Shown here in pieces: positions 42,113-53,109 of a DNA stretch of 64,000 nt; within the stretch, counting starts at the first letter, position 1, and each line of letters starts with the position of its first letter. The stretch is from positions 124,001 through 188,000 of the forward strand of contig CAXHSH010000664.1 in NCBI GenBank assembly GCA_964019135.1. Direction: 5' to 3'. This DNA is from Arenicola marina (lineage: Eukaryota; Annelida; Polychaeta; Arenicolidae). The notes beneath the pieces are model-generated. The model saw only the letters and a program-made list of their open reading frames with translations, ran no database searches and was not told the origin of the DNA. The position numbers and the translations under genes were made by a program.

Positions 42113-43903
42113 ATGGCGGAAAAGAAAAGCAAAGCAAATTTTACGCTTGCGGAGAATATCCTTTTGGTTGACCTCCATGAACAAAACAAAGACGTTTTAA
42201 CCTCAAAATTAACAAACATCATCACAAACAAAGTGAAGCAGTCTGTCTGGTTCGACATTACGCGAGCTCTGTCGGCCGTCGGCTTGGGCTCTCCTTTGCG
42301 GGACGTCGAAGACGTCCGCAGAAAGTGGAAAAATTTGGCGTGTGTCGCGAAAAAAGAGTTGGGAGAGGCCAAGCGTCCGGCAACTGGTGGTGGACCGCCA
42401 ACGACTATCTCCGCCCTGAGCGACCGCATCCTAGATGTAATTGGTCGGGATAGCACCACCGTGACAGGGCTCGTGGGGGTAGAATCCCGCGAAACAGCCC
42501 CTCCCACTGCAACACAGCACTCGCCCCGGCCTGCTGACCGGGCATGCTCCATGACGATGGACGAGCCAACAGCGCCAACTGCAGCGCTTACCCCTATTGC
42601 GTCTCCGGTAAGTTTTGCACTTTCCTCTTCTATCACCGAGACAAATGTAATAAATATTGTTTGCGAAGTATTTGGCCCAGAAAAATTGATACATTTCGCG
42701 CTTGCCAACAAAGGCCTTGAAAGGGCGCAACAATGTAATAGTTTTCGTCTGTGATGCGATTTAGTTAGCAACGGGCGCATGTAGGGCAATGTGCACATGC
42801 ACCCTTTTACAAACTGCTGGATCTGAACATCAGTAAATCTAGCAGTGTATCTTAACTTACATAAGCTTAGTCTATACATGTAGATTTAATATGTGTGGTC
42901 TAAAGCCATTAAAGGCAAAAACAGTAGCTTTCCTTCATTGTTAGCTGGCTGAAATTCCCCTGCAGCTGTGCCTTGAAAATGTTTCTTTTTTCTTGTAACA
43001 TGGCCCCTACACTATAATCTTATATTTACTTATTCTCAATTGAATGGAACCACATGTAAATATATTGATCTATAGTCTATAATAAAATTATACACTATAA
43101 GTTTATACCTAGATTTTGTTCTAAGGAAATAGATTTAGGGCCAGCTTATAAAAAAAAAAAACATTATAGAAAGTTAATTATATAAGAGCATCATATAATT
43201 TATTAATCTTTAATCTTGGCCAAGTCGCTGATGGTCCTAAGGGGATGGTTAATAATTGTAAGTTTACATCATAAGAATGTAAGTTAAGTATCAAAATTAC
43301 ATTTTTAATATTGATTTAATTTTAATTAATTAATATTAATTTCAGGAGAGTGGTCCTACTACTAGTATTAGCCAGGTCAGAGCTGATGAGCCTAAGCGGC
43401 TTCCAACAATGCCAGCTGTGCAAAGGTAACTGAATTGATAAAGACTGCATAGACTATATATTTATATTAATTTAATAATCCCAAAAGAGAACACTTTCCC
43501 ATCTCATTATTTTTAAGATGTCATGTTGTTGATACTTAAATACATATATATCTATTCATGCATCAATTTAAATGTACTCAAATGTACTTAATGCTCAGCC
43601 TTCAGAGTTTTGAAACACTTCTACTTTTAACTGATGATATACATATCATAATGATCACTGATCACAATTAGTTTTTTCTTAAATTATTGCAGGAGACCTA
43701 GACTGAAACGCAAAAGAATTGAAGAGCTCCAGATCGAGGTGTTGCAGTTAGAAAAAGAACAGTTAAAAAAGAACATATCTCTAATGGATGCCAAACAAAT
43801 TAAGTTTGATTTGCAAATTGAAGCCCTGCGGTTTGAGCAGCAGAGAGGGCTCTGTTCACCATCCCTGTCAACTGGGCTGGCACTCAGCAGCTTTCTGAGT
43901 TAG
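42113..43903 (+). CDS. Harbinger Myb-like DNA-binding protein (three exons)
   Basis: Exons 42113-42607, 43346-43425 and 43693-43903 have GT-AG borders (gtaagt, gtaact; ttaatttcag, aaattattgcag) and join in phase to 261 codons plus stop. Residues ~8-95 form a trihelix/Myb-SANT-like domain (FTLAENILLVDLHEQNKDVL, then VWFDITRALSAVG, EDVRRKWKNL). A Pro/Thr/Ala-rich linker follows, and the last exon encodes a coiled coil (KRIEELQIEVLQLEKEQLKK). In this superfamily the Myb-like partner takes the transposase into the nucleus and to the transposon ends. The ATG overlaps a YY1-like aaaatggcgg. Without splicing, the first exon runs on to a stop at 42754. Confidence 0.88.
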
Positions 43904-45395
43904 ATCTAGATATAACGATCCAGTTATAATGTATTGTAGTTTTTCTTCTGTTTTCGCAGGTTTTGCAAGTTCTGTTTAGATACTTGACGATCACTTACTT
44001 CAGAAACAGACCTAGACTATATTTTAAAATCTGTTTTGAACAACACCTGGCCATGTAGAGACATTTTTTTCGAAGTGATAGCATGGGTATGTATATATAG
44101 ATCACTATAGCTATAGGTTATATAGTACTGTCGAGTGTTGTAGACTACTGTACTTGTTGCACACTGTTGAGTGTTGTGTCTTTATAATAAATGATTTATT
44201 ATTTAATGAATGTTATTCACAGCTTTAGAGTCTATATCAGATGAATTTCAGATAAAGAAGATACCGTTCTTGAAATTAAGAGTTGTAATAATTTCCTAAC
44301 CTAACTTAGTTTTAAATCCAAGAATATGTGAATAAGCTTAAAGAACGTCCACTAAGCTTAATATTTTGTTAGATTAGATGAAAAGAAAGAATTTTGTATT
44401 AATTTAATTAATAAAATCTGGTATGAGGCGGTCATAAAACCTCATGGGGGTAAAAGAGAATGTTTTCTGTAGTAGGCGCAGAAGTAGAGTTTGTCGATAC
44501 TTATCAAGACATCTGCAATGGCAGTAGATCTATAGCCCGCAGTCGGATGAAAGTTGATGGGCAGTCAGCCATTATTATTTTTTTGGGGGGGGGGGGGGGG
44601 TATGCCAAGAATGCACAGGCCACTGGGCTTGCCTAGTTCCGACATCAAAACCATCACCAAACTTCACCTTGGGCTAAGCTAGCAGAGCATAGTACGAAAA
44701 CGCGAACCCGCTACCATTTATACACCCTTGCCCCGTTCGGAAATTGAACTGTCCAATATCCTTCAAGTTCAACACACTGTCACTATGTCAGTGTCACTGG
44801 CCCAGATCTAAGAGGCCAAATGCAGACAAAGTAAACTCACCGCAATTTAAAATCTCACGGCTATCCACTGTTTTTTTCATCAAAACGATCATTATATTAT
44901 ACTTTCGCTTTGCGTAATCTATTTTTCTCAGTCTTATCTGAGAGGAACAACAGCGAAGTGCAAGTGATGCGGCATGTTCGATGTGCGGCAGTCTACTGTC
45001 TACGTCTGTCTGTGACTGAATGTGGTCTGTCGTCTGAAGGCAGTGAAGCGAATGACTAACGTCACATAGAAAGAGATCTATCCTCGACCAGCGCTCGATC
45101 CGGATTGCAACAATGTACATGAAACAAAGTATACAGGTATAGGCGCGCGAGGAGGCCTAAGTCGTGGTCAATGCAAACAAAGAACTTGTATGAGCAAATA
45201 AGATAGTGTATCGTAGGGTTTTCTTGCTATATTATAAGTAACCGCATACGTCGAAACAGGTAATGATCGGCCAATTTCCAAAGCTGCGATTCACAATTTT
45301 ATTTCAGATAGTCATAGACAGAGAAACCCAAAGAAGACCGTCCGCTTCATAAGTTAATGAGATTGTCGGATTATAGTGAAGCATGCAATTTCATC
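43904..45395. other. Harbinger intergenic region
   Basis: Non-coding sequence between the convergent genes, with a run of about 18 G at 44583-44600. The minus-strand open frame at 44794-45120 has no recognised domain. A short GC-richer part (44600-45130) may be an insertion. Confidence 0.5.
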
Positions 45396-46463
45396 TTAAA
45401 GTTCAAAATGTGTGGCGACGATGTGTTGTCGCATATTACGGCCATCAAGCGGTTCTTCATGCTGGTGCACCACCTCTCCATTGTGCATGTCGTCTGCAAT
45501 CTCGATGGCGTCAGCCACGATGTCTGGATAGCGCCTCGCGTAGATGATGTTATGCAATATAGCACATGCACCAGCCACCACACAGGTCTTGTGGGGTGTG
45601 TATCTTTTCTCACCATGAAGACAGCCAAATCGCCTCTTGAGTCTGCCAAATACATTTTCGATAATGACTCGTGTGCGGCAAAGGAATCCGTTGTACCTCT
45701 CTTCTTGTGGTGTTGTAGGGTTGCGAAATGGTGTCATCAACCAGGAGCGACACGGATAACCACTGTCTCCGATAAGAATGCCCCGATAGGTCCCATTGTC
45801 AAAAGCTAATCTCAGTCCACGTTCGTTCAAAATCCTGCTATCATGGGTACTGCCTGGCCAACGAGCGACAAAGTTAGTGACAACTCCTTCACTGTTGCAG
45901 ACGGCCTGTACGTTGAGGCTGTGATACCCTTTTCTGTTGACGTAAGACACTTCGTCTTGACTCGGGGCGATGATTCTAATGTGTGTGCAGTCAATGGCCC
46001 CTACGACACCAGGGAAGTCTGCCATCTCATAGAATAGTTGTTTTGTTCTAAGAAGGGTTTGTTCCTCCCTGGGGAATGTTATGAATTGGTCCATACGCCT
46101 GGTACGCGCTGTGGACACGGCTGTCACACATCTAGAACATGTCGCTTTGCTGAGACCAACTGTGTCGCCAAGGGTCCAAAGAAACGCACCTGTAGCAAAA
46201 AATTCCAGCGCCACCGCAACCTGCATTAATACCGGGAGGCTGTGACTTCTTTGTGTGGGACGTTCGAGATCGTCTCTGAGCAGGTCGCACAAGTAAATAA
46301 TGCCATGGCTGTCGAATCGGAAGCGCCCGAGGAGGTCGGCGTCACTGTACTGCTCCAGTGGATTCAGTCGATCGCGAAAAATGCGTTCCCGTCGCAAATG
46401 CATGTCCATAAAAATAATGCGGTGGACTACATTCATCGCCATCCTGAAGATGAGTGCGCGCAT
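45396..46463 (-). CDS. PIF/Harbinger transposase (HARBI1-like, DDE_Tnp_4)
   Basis: An uninterrupted 355-codon frame, the usual length for the family. The N-terminal helical region (residues ~35-115: YSDADLLGRFRFDSHGIIYL ... LGDTVGLSKATCSRCV) contains a helix-turn-helix-like element. The nuclease core has D158 in GAIDCTHIRI, D208 in WPGSTHDSRIL and E269 in RVIIENVFGRLKRRF, the DDE triad spacing of HARBI1. GDSGYPC (~232) is a further family hallmark. It catalyses cut-and-paste transposition with 3-bp target duplications, together with the Myb-like partner encoded convergently. All key residues are present. Confidence 0.95.
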   Translation of the reverse strand: MRALIFRMAMNVVHRIIFMDMHLRRERIFRDRLNPLEQYSDADLLGRFRFDSHGIIYLCDLLRDDLERPTQRSHSLPVLMQVAVALEFFATGAFLWTLGDTVGLSKATCSRCVTAVSTARTRRMDQFITFPREEQTLLRTKQLFYEMADFPGVVGAIDCTHIRIIAPSQDEVSYVNRKGYHSLNVQAVCNSEGVVTNFVARWPGSTHDSRILNERGLRLAFDNGTYRGILIGDSGYPCRSWLMTPFRNPTTPQEERYNGFLCRTRVIIENVFGRLKRRFGCLHGEKRYTPHKTCVVAGACAILHNIIYARRYPDIVADAIEIADDMHNGEVVHQHEEPLDGRNMRQHIVATHFEL

Positions 46464-46918
46464 GAACTGTTACACGTCAGCATAGGTCGGTATTAACAGA
46501 GTTAAACCTGCTACGACTCGGTATTAAAGTTAATACCGGTATTAATACCGACATGGTCTTAATACCGTCATACCGTTAATACCGGTATTAAAAAGCTTTG
46601 TGAAACCCACCACAGGTCGATTGCGCAGTAAGATGAATGAGCCTCAATCACGTTTCAGTTTGTAGAGATATTCCGTATTTTCGACGCCACCACAGAGTCA
46701 CGTGACCGAACATGGTTGACAGCGGAGGCCGCAAGCGCTAATTTTGAAACGTTTCGCTAGAAAAGGGGTGATAGCAGGGTTATATAACAATGTTTGGAAC
46801 TAATCAGTATTCTAACTGAAAGGCCATACTTTCTTCAATGCCCAAATGTCAATAAAAATGTGGCTGATATTTTGACGAAAGGTAAAAAAATTCGACGACT
46901 TTTTTCGTGCCATTTTCG

Positions 46919-47006
46919 TACCGAGAAAATGAGCTTCCCGTACGAAACCTTGTTGGCGGAGCGTGCGGAGCCACTAGGTTTCGGAGATGGAACTAAGTTA
47001 GTCGTA
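46919..47006 (-). repeat. Inverted-repeat arm flanking the Harbinger (right)
   Basis: Inverse of the arm at 41287-41377 (gagcttcccgtacgaaacc ... ctaggtttcggagatggaac), with a 7-base difference in length in the middle. Confidence 0.75.
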
Positions 47007-48990
47007 GCGCTAACACACTTAGGACTGTAGCCGTGTCACTGATACTTGATAACCTGTCCAGGTAAAAAATTTAAATCCAGAAATAACTATTTATTAGTTG
47101 TTTTTCAGAAACTAGAGTGCATCAGAAACATAATAAAAAAAATATAGTTAAAAAATATTAATAAATAAAAAAGTTATAAGCTTAGCCCTTTACAGATTTT
47201 GGTCACCGTATCCATTTCTGTGATTTCACGGGCCAAACATTTCCCATTTTTTTCACATTGGTCGAAGATAAATGAATAAAATTTGGCAGATATATGTATC
47301 ATTTCATATGTCATTATATAGAATTGTAACTGCTTGCTTAAATATAATATTTGTGTTTTAAAAGGCATTTTTCTCTTATTTTTTTAGTTATTTTTTTTAA
47401 TTAAAAAGAAATTTATGTTATTTTTGGTGAATTAAGTGTTTTAAACATATTTCTTATATCAAGAAGTTCTGAACATTGCTCTAAACTCATATAAGCTTAA
47501 TTATATTTCATTTGATAAAATATTTTTTTAGACTATTATAATTTAAATTATTATGATAATTATTATTCACACATGCATCAGTGGGTATCAACATCAATGT
47601 CGTACACAAGAAATGGCTATATATTGCATTTGGTAGCCAGTCTAGTCAGCCTGTTAAATGTGGAACAAACAATTACCACCGGTAATAGCATGGAGTATTG
47701 TATGTGGACAGAATTTTACAGATTTTGGAAGATATCGCATTAACATGCTGATCAGACTGACTGCATATACGGATATAGTATCAATTCATGTACTTACGTG
47801 ATAGTTTCCAATGCAAAGGGTACCTGTTTCCTGTGTAATGTCACTTCATGCTTGTTTCATTCTGTAATAGAAATATAGGGAATTAATTCTTGTGCAAGAC
47901 CTTTCCACCTAAATGACTGAAATATTACAGCTGTCTGAAATTGTTTAATGACATATAATATGAACATGACCAACTTGAAAGAACTGGGAAGAACCAAATT
48001 GAAATACCATTACTGCAACAGGCAACCGGAATCAGAATCTACAAGATAAAAAGTTAGTAAAACCTGGAACATCTTTACACCTGCTATTCGTTGCCTGAAG
48101 CAGGTGTCCATCTGACAGTATACGGCAGCAGTATCTAAAGTCCTTGATAAAACTTTATAACACTTTGCACTAGTTTATTTCCAAAGAACAAACTAATTTG
48201 ATATCACATTAGGAAAGAGAATGAAATAATGAACCTACTAAATTACGGCCTCCATCCCAAGGTTAGAAAGTGCTACTTACACCATATATTAAACAATAAT
48301 TGATGGGAAAAGTCACAAGTGTGCTTGCCAAGGCCAGCAAAATAAAATGCTCAGTCCATTGCAATTGTCTATCTTTGTGCATAATAACGACGTCTTCGAA
48401 AGGAGAAAGACGAGGGTTGCCCCGGGACGATGCATCCAAAAGTACATCTTTACCAGGAACCATATACCCATGTGATATCAAGCTTGTCTAAACGTATGGG
48501 TTCCTTGGCTCACATTTAACATGCAGCAGGTACAGGTCCATTACAAACCCAGGCCTAACACTGGCCTAAAATTACTTTGTCTGACAAACCCTTTTAGAAC
48601 CATATCACTATGAATTGGCAAGTCGATTATATGGTGACATTTTAGCATGGAATATTAAATTTAGGCCTTGTCTCAAACAATGCAGTTCTACACACAATGG
48701 CACAGGTTTTATGACCTTCACGTTGGATATTAATGTTTTCCGTTGTAACGATTAATGGGGTTCTGCAATAGTGTAGCATGGCACTTCCTTACATCGGTTC
48801 CTCCCTTTATAGCCGTCCGTTCCGCCCACGGGTATTACAAAGTGCCAAACGTAAGTTATCGAAAAGTATAAATGTAATAATTTGGAAGTTGAATGTTGTT
48901 CAACAGGAAGAACATAGTTGAATATATGTTATTGTTGCGAAAAAATTCACATATAAAAGCCATGTAAAAAATTACATACGAATACTACAG
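47007..48990. other. AT-rich sequence, no gene recognised
   Basis: Strongly AT-rich at 47090-47560, otherwise unremarkable. An open frame at 48263-48481 (minus) includes DVLLDASSRGNPRLSPFEDV in a small CpG-richer patch and could be an exon fragment, but it matches no family I know. Confidence 0.4.
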
Positions 48991-48999
48991 ATATACAAA

Positions 49000-49495
49000 T
49001 CCCTAACGCGAGATTACATCAACAAAGAGTAATTTATTTGTAGAATAATTCACACATCGTTGTATCACAACAAGGAACAACTAACAAGTCTCCTTAAGTT
49101 GCAATGACACCAATAGATGAATTATCCCATAAGAATCATGTCGTTATACAAAGCCTGCCTAAATACACTGTTTGAATCCTAACCTTAACGCGAGTGTACA
49201 TCAAGAAAATGGGATTTATTTGTAGAATAATTCACACATCGTTGTATCACAACAAGGAACAACTAACAAGTCTCCGTAAGTTGCAATGACACCAATACAT
49301 GAATTATCCCATAACAATCATGTCATACAAAGCCTGCCTAAATGCACTGTTTGAATCCTAACCTTAACGCGAGTGTACATCAAGAAAATGAGATTTATTT
49401 GTAGAATAATTCACACATCGTTGTATCACAACAAGGAACAACTAACAAGTCTCCTTAAGTTGCAATGACACCAATACATGAATTATCCAATAACA
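49000..49495. repeat. ~180-bp tandem repeat, 2.7 copies
   Basis: ttatttgtagaataattcac recurs at about 49034, 49216 and 49395; copies are more than 90% alike by eye, including acaaggaacaactaacaagt. The period near 180 bp is close to nucleosome-repeat and typical satellite size. Confidence 0.9.
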
Positions 49496-49703
49496 ATATT
49501 GAAACTATGCTTTAAATAGTAGCGTTATCGCGATAGTAACAATGCCTATACCGAATAGGTATATTTTAGGAAAGACGTCTATTATATGAAACCCACTTGG
49601 GACCTACGAGAACAGACCGACAATAGTATATTATCATCAATGAAGTATATTATTATGCCAAACTAAAAAGGGAACCTACAGCGCTACCTAGTCAAACATA
49701 AGT

Positions 49704-50222
49704 ACTGCCGTGGTATTCCCCGGCCACAAACCCGTTGGTTTGTTGACCAGGGAACGCCTTTCTACTTCTCGTTTTAACCCAGGTTCGGGGCGATCAGTTC
49801 GTGGAAATTGAGTAACAACGTCAACGATAAGGATGCGATGTCAACAAGTGAATTTAATCAGGTCTTATCTAAACAATATTTACAGCAAAACGGTGGCTAA
49901 TCTAAACTAACTAACGTGTAATTGAAGACCCACAGGTTGGGTACTTACAATTAATCGGGGCTGAGGCTTAACCGAACCGCAATGGTCGGTTACTGGCGTT
50001 TCAGTAGCTCTTTACAACAAAACTGATCCGCCTCCCGATCCGCGTCCCGCGCACTCTCGGCTTCCCGCGGAAGACCTTCAAGCGCGCGCGCCCAGCGTCT
50101 CTAGAGTGACGTCACTCGCTAGAGGTCGTGCGGCACGCTACTAAAATAGGGAATAACTAAATGTACCGTATGTACTACAATACGAACTAAGGATCTACTT
50201 TATGAAAAACTCCAAATATTAC
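49704..50222 (-). repeat. 3' LTR-like segment of the Gypsy element
   Basis: Starts (minus strand) tgtaatatttggag directly after the purine tract. The other end is tentatively placed at ...ccacggca. There is no second LTR in the window to confirm the limits. Confidence 0.45.
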
Positions 50223-50496
50223 ATCCCCCCTCCCTTCAAGTCGTTTGCCCTCAAACGAAAATTTCACGTAAAGGAGGAGCTGAAATATTTTAACAATAAC
50301 GGCTATGTATAACGGCTATGTACAAGGTTAACAAAACTAAAAAGTTAATCCTCGCTGCGTGTTGCAGCGGCTCCAGTTGTGGTAAAGGCCCGCAATATGG
50401 CAGCGGCCCGCGATGTCGCGATGGCTTTCTGGGAGACATCGCTGGCGACTGGGCGGTCGTGGCGTTTGTACCGCCCAGTCCGACGCTCTGACGGTA

Positions 50497-53109
50497 TCAC
50501 TGTCCGTTGTCAGAGCGCCGCGCTGCGTGGACGTCGTTCCAGAGACGCCGCATCCTCACGTAGTTGGTTTCTACGTCCGGGAACTCAGCATGGCTGAGCT
50601 CCCGACCATTGTCTGTGATGCGGGTTTCTGGAAGAGCTGGGATGGGGTCCCGGGCCAAATTGAGTGTCCGCGCGGCTGCTCCTAAGAGCTGGAGTGGCGC
50701 CGTCGTCGTTGGCGGAACGCCACTCGCCGCCACAGCGGCGCGCCCGTTGGTTGTGCCTGCCGCCGCGGAGTTGTGTCCCCGGTTTTCCGCTTCCAGGGCC
50801 CTCGCTTTCCAGGACGCTGTTTCTGACTGGGCGTCCTGGAGCTGGCGGGTCAGCGCCTCCAGTTGGCTCTGACAGTCACGAAAAGTCAGGTCGGCTGCGG
50901 CCGAGGCGAAACTGTGACCCGCCCGGTAACCACTCTCGAAGGCACCTTGGCCCTGTTCGAGAGTCGCCTGGGCCCTGGAGCACAACCGGTGGAATGAGTC
51001 ATGGGCCTCCTGCATGGACTGCAGCAGGGACTCCCTGAGATTTGACGGCGGCGCTTGGTCCTCACACGGACTGGGCGCGCACGCTGCACCACTCTGGCCG
51101 ACCACTGGCGGCGTCAGTTGCCGCGAGACTAGGGGTTCGGCGGGCTGCCGATCGGTTGGCCGCGGCGGCCGCGTCTGTTCCATGGGCGTCGCCGGTTGGT
51201 CCGATCCGTTCGGCTCCTGAGGCGAGAAAGAATGCCGGCGTTCGCCGCCACCTAAACGGCAGACGGTTACCGCTGGCTCATTAGTAGGGCCCGGGGAGCC
51301 GAGACCCGTCGTGGCTGGGGCCACGGCCGGCTTCCCCAGGTCTTCCGTCGCTTCAGCGCCGGTGGCAGAAACTGCCGCATCGGCCCGCTGGTTCACGGCA
51401 GAGGAAGTGCCCTTATCCGCAAACCGGATGTCGGTGGCAGCGAAGGAGCCCGAGGCCGTGGACGTGAGCTGACGCTCAGGCCTGGTCCTCGGCCCACGAG
51501 GCACACCAGTGGGGCGCGCCTGGGGCTTGGGACGGCCAGCCGACCGCTGACGCTCGTACTCCCGACAGACCTGCTCGTACCCATAGGGGGTGGCGTAATA
51601 CATGACTTCGGCTTCACTAGCCGTAGTCCGACCACCCTGGAACAAGGGTCTGACCTTCTGCACGGCACATTCCTCGTTGCACCGTGCGCGGATCCGGGCG
51701 ATACTCCTGTTGAACATGCCCTTCACCAGGCACGTCACGGAGCAAGATCCCCAACCAGAGGCCACGCATATAGTTGCGTACGGCCGCAGTCTACTGTCAT
51801 ACTTGACAAAGCCACCGGTAGTGGACGGAAGGGCGTCGTAGTTAACATGACCGGAATAGGCCGTGCTGTACAGGTACAGCCCCGACGAAGTCTCAATAGG
51901 CTTCTCGGGCTGATCCCTCAACAGCTTACCGTAGTCAGTAAACCCGACATCCTCACCGTCCTCCCACGTCTCACCTGCCACACCCCTATGCTCGACAGGC
52001 GGCTCGTTACGTCCCTGCCGGTCACCACTAGGCTCTCGGTGCGCAATAGGCCCTGAATCTGCTACGCACTCGCGGCGAGATTCACTCCTCAGAACAGGAG
52101 TTGGGGTAGCAAGCGCTCCGGCCAGCCTGTTGGCTTGCGGAGGTTTCGTAACAGCCCCTGCATAGGACATGGTCCTAGCCTGGTAGGGTGCCGGGGAAGG
52201 AGACGCGCAACGCCGAACCCTCTTACCTCTAGGGCCACGCTCTCTCGACAGCCTACGCCTCCCCTTAAACGGAGGCGCCTTCACCGATGAGACCACCGGT
52301 GGAAGGCGCACATCCGCGACCACACGCTGAGGGTTTCGTCCCAGGGCGACGTGTATCAGCCCTGAGTCCACCCCCAGCCCCTGCTTCGCCAGGTAACGCC
52401 TCGCTTCATCATGGCGTTTGAAGTAACGTTCCCCGTCGGGGCTGATAAAGTAGACTATCAGCCCCAAGTGAAACGCCCGCCAATGACGTCGCAGGGCCGC
52501 CACCCGCGGAAACACATGGTCGGCCATAGGGCAGCTGCTTACCCGACAGCTAAACCCTTCACCACTCTTCCACTGCGAGAGAGGAAGGATCTTACCAGTC
52601 CCTTCCTCCTCCTGCGCAATCATCCGCGCCCTCGCCCCCGCGGTCCTGGGCTGAACGATGCCATCAAACATGGGACCGTTCCGCCCCATCAGGCGACGTG
52701 CTTCCAACGGAGGGCACGACGGGCCCGAGGACACCACCTGCAGGGGGCCGGTACTCTCCATACAAACCTTGTCCGGAATGTCGATGAGGACCCCGGACGG
52801 AGCGACGACACAGAACGTAGCGGCCTCGGTGACGGTGGGAGGAGCCTCCTCCACCTCCATCCCCTCAAGAGGGGCGGGGTCCTCACCAACCAAGGCCCCC
52901 AACTGAGCCTCCAGCGCCTCCATGTCCGGTACCTTTGTGACATCCGCCTCCACTCCACAGCAGGAGGGTGGAGTTCCATCACCGGGCGGCGCCACCACCT
53001 GACTCAGGGCGTCGGGCCCACAGCAGGGCGTTGACGTCGCTGGTCTCTCCGTCGTCTCGGCCGCACCGGACATCTCAGACGGGTTTGCCACCCCTGGGGG
53101 TTCTGACAT
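50497..53109 (-). CDS. Extra 870-codon open frame 3' of the Gypsy integrase
   Basis: A long uninterrupted frame overlapping the end of the integrase frame by about 100 bases in another frame. Residues 1-160 are acidic and Pro-rich with Cys pairs. Residues ~188-214 form a C2H2-like finger (CRVSSCPMADHVF ... RRHWRAFH). Residues ~240-330 are basic (KGRRRLSRERGPRGKRVRR). The C-terminal third is Pro/Thr-rich with a helical, coiled-coil-like stretch (SQLEALTRQLQDAQSETASW). No signal peptide or membrane helix is evident, so it is not an obvious envelope protein. Position after integrase is where third ORFs of some Gypsy lineages lie. Function unknown. Confidence 0.6.
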   Translation of the reverse strand: MSEPPGVANPSEMSGAAETTERPATSTPCCGPDALSQVVAPPGDGTPPSCCGVEADVTKVPDMEALEAQLGALVGEDPAPLEGMEVEEAPPTVTEAATFCVVAPSGVLIDIPDKVCMESTGPLQVVSSGPSCPPLEARRLMGRNGPMFDGIVQPRTAGARARMIAQEEEGTGKILPLSQWKSGEGFSCRVSSCPMADHVFPRVAALRRHWRAFHLGLIVYFISPDGERYFKRHDEARRYLAKQGLGVDSGLIHVALGRNPQRVVADVRLPPVVSSVKAPPFKGRRRLSRERGPRGKRVRRCASPSPAPYQARTMSYAGAVTKPPQANRLAGALATPTPVLRSESRRECVADSGPIAHREPSGDRQGRNEPPVEHRGVAGETWEDGEDVGFTDYGKLLRDQPEKPIETSSGLYLYSTAYSGHVNYDALPSTTGGFVKYDSRLRPYATICVASGWGSCSVTCLVKGMFNRSIARIRARCNEECAVQKVRPLFQGGRTTASEAEVMYYATPYGYEQVCREYERQRSAGRPKPQARPTGVPRGPRTRPERQLTSTASGSFAATDIRFADKGTSSAVNQRADAAVSATGAEATEDLGKPAVAPATTGLGSPGPTNEPAVTVCRLGGGERRHSFSPQEPNGSDQPATPMEQTRPPRPTDRQPAEPLVSRQLTPPVVGQSGAACAPSPCEDQAPPSNLRESLLQSMQEAHDSFHRLCSRAQATLEQGQGAFESGYRAGHSFASAAADLTFRDCQSQLEALTRQLQDAQSETASWKARALEAENRGHNSAAAGTTNGRAAVAASGVPPTTTAPLQLLGAAARTLNLARDPIPALPETRITDNGRELSHAEFPDVETNYVRMRRLWNDVHAARRSDNGQ

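Larger units (their letters stand above)
41891..46612 (+). mobile_element. PIF/Harbinger DNA transposon, apparently complete
   Basis: 4.72 kb bounded by the terminal inverted repeats tggtaggtttcacaaag and (inverse) tggtgggtttcacaaag, with a CAG target duplication at 41888-41890 and 46613-46615. It encodes both proteins of the superfamily: a Myb-like DNA-binding protein on the plus strand and a DDE transposase on the minus strand, in convergent orientation. Subterminal regions (41915-42056 and 46497-46592) are packed with aataccggtatt-type palindromes, probable protein-binding sites. Both reading frames are open and the ends match, so the copy could be recently active. Confidence 0.93.

Noticed and set aside
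52411-53034. 207-codon plus-strand frame over the Gypsy element
   Set aside because: Antisense to the long 870-codon frame in GC-rich DNA; composition-driven.
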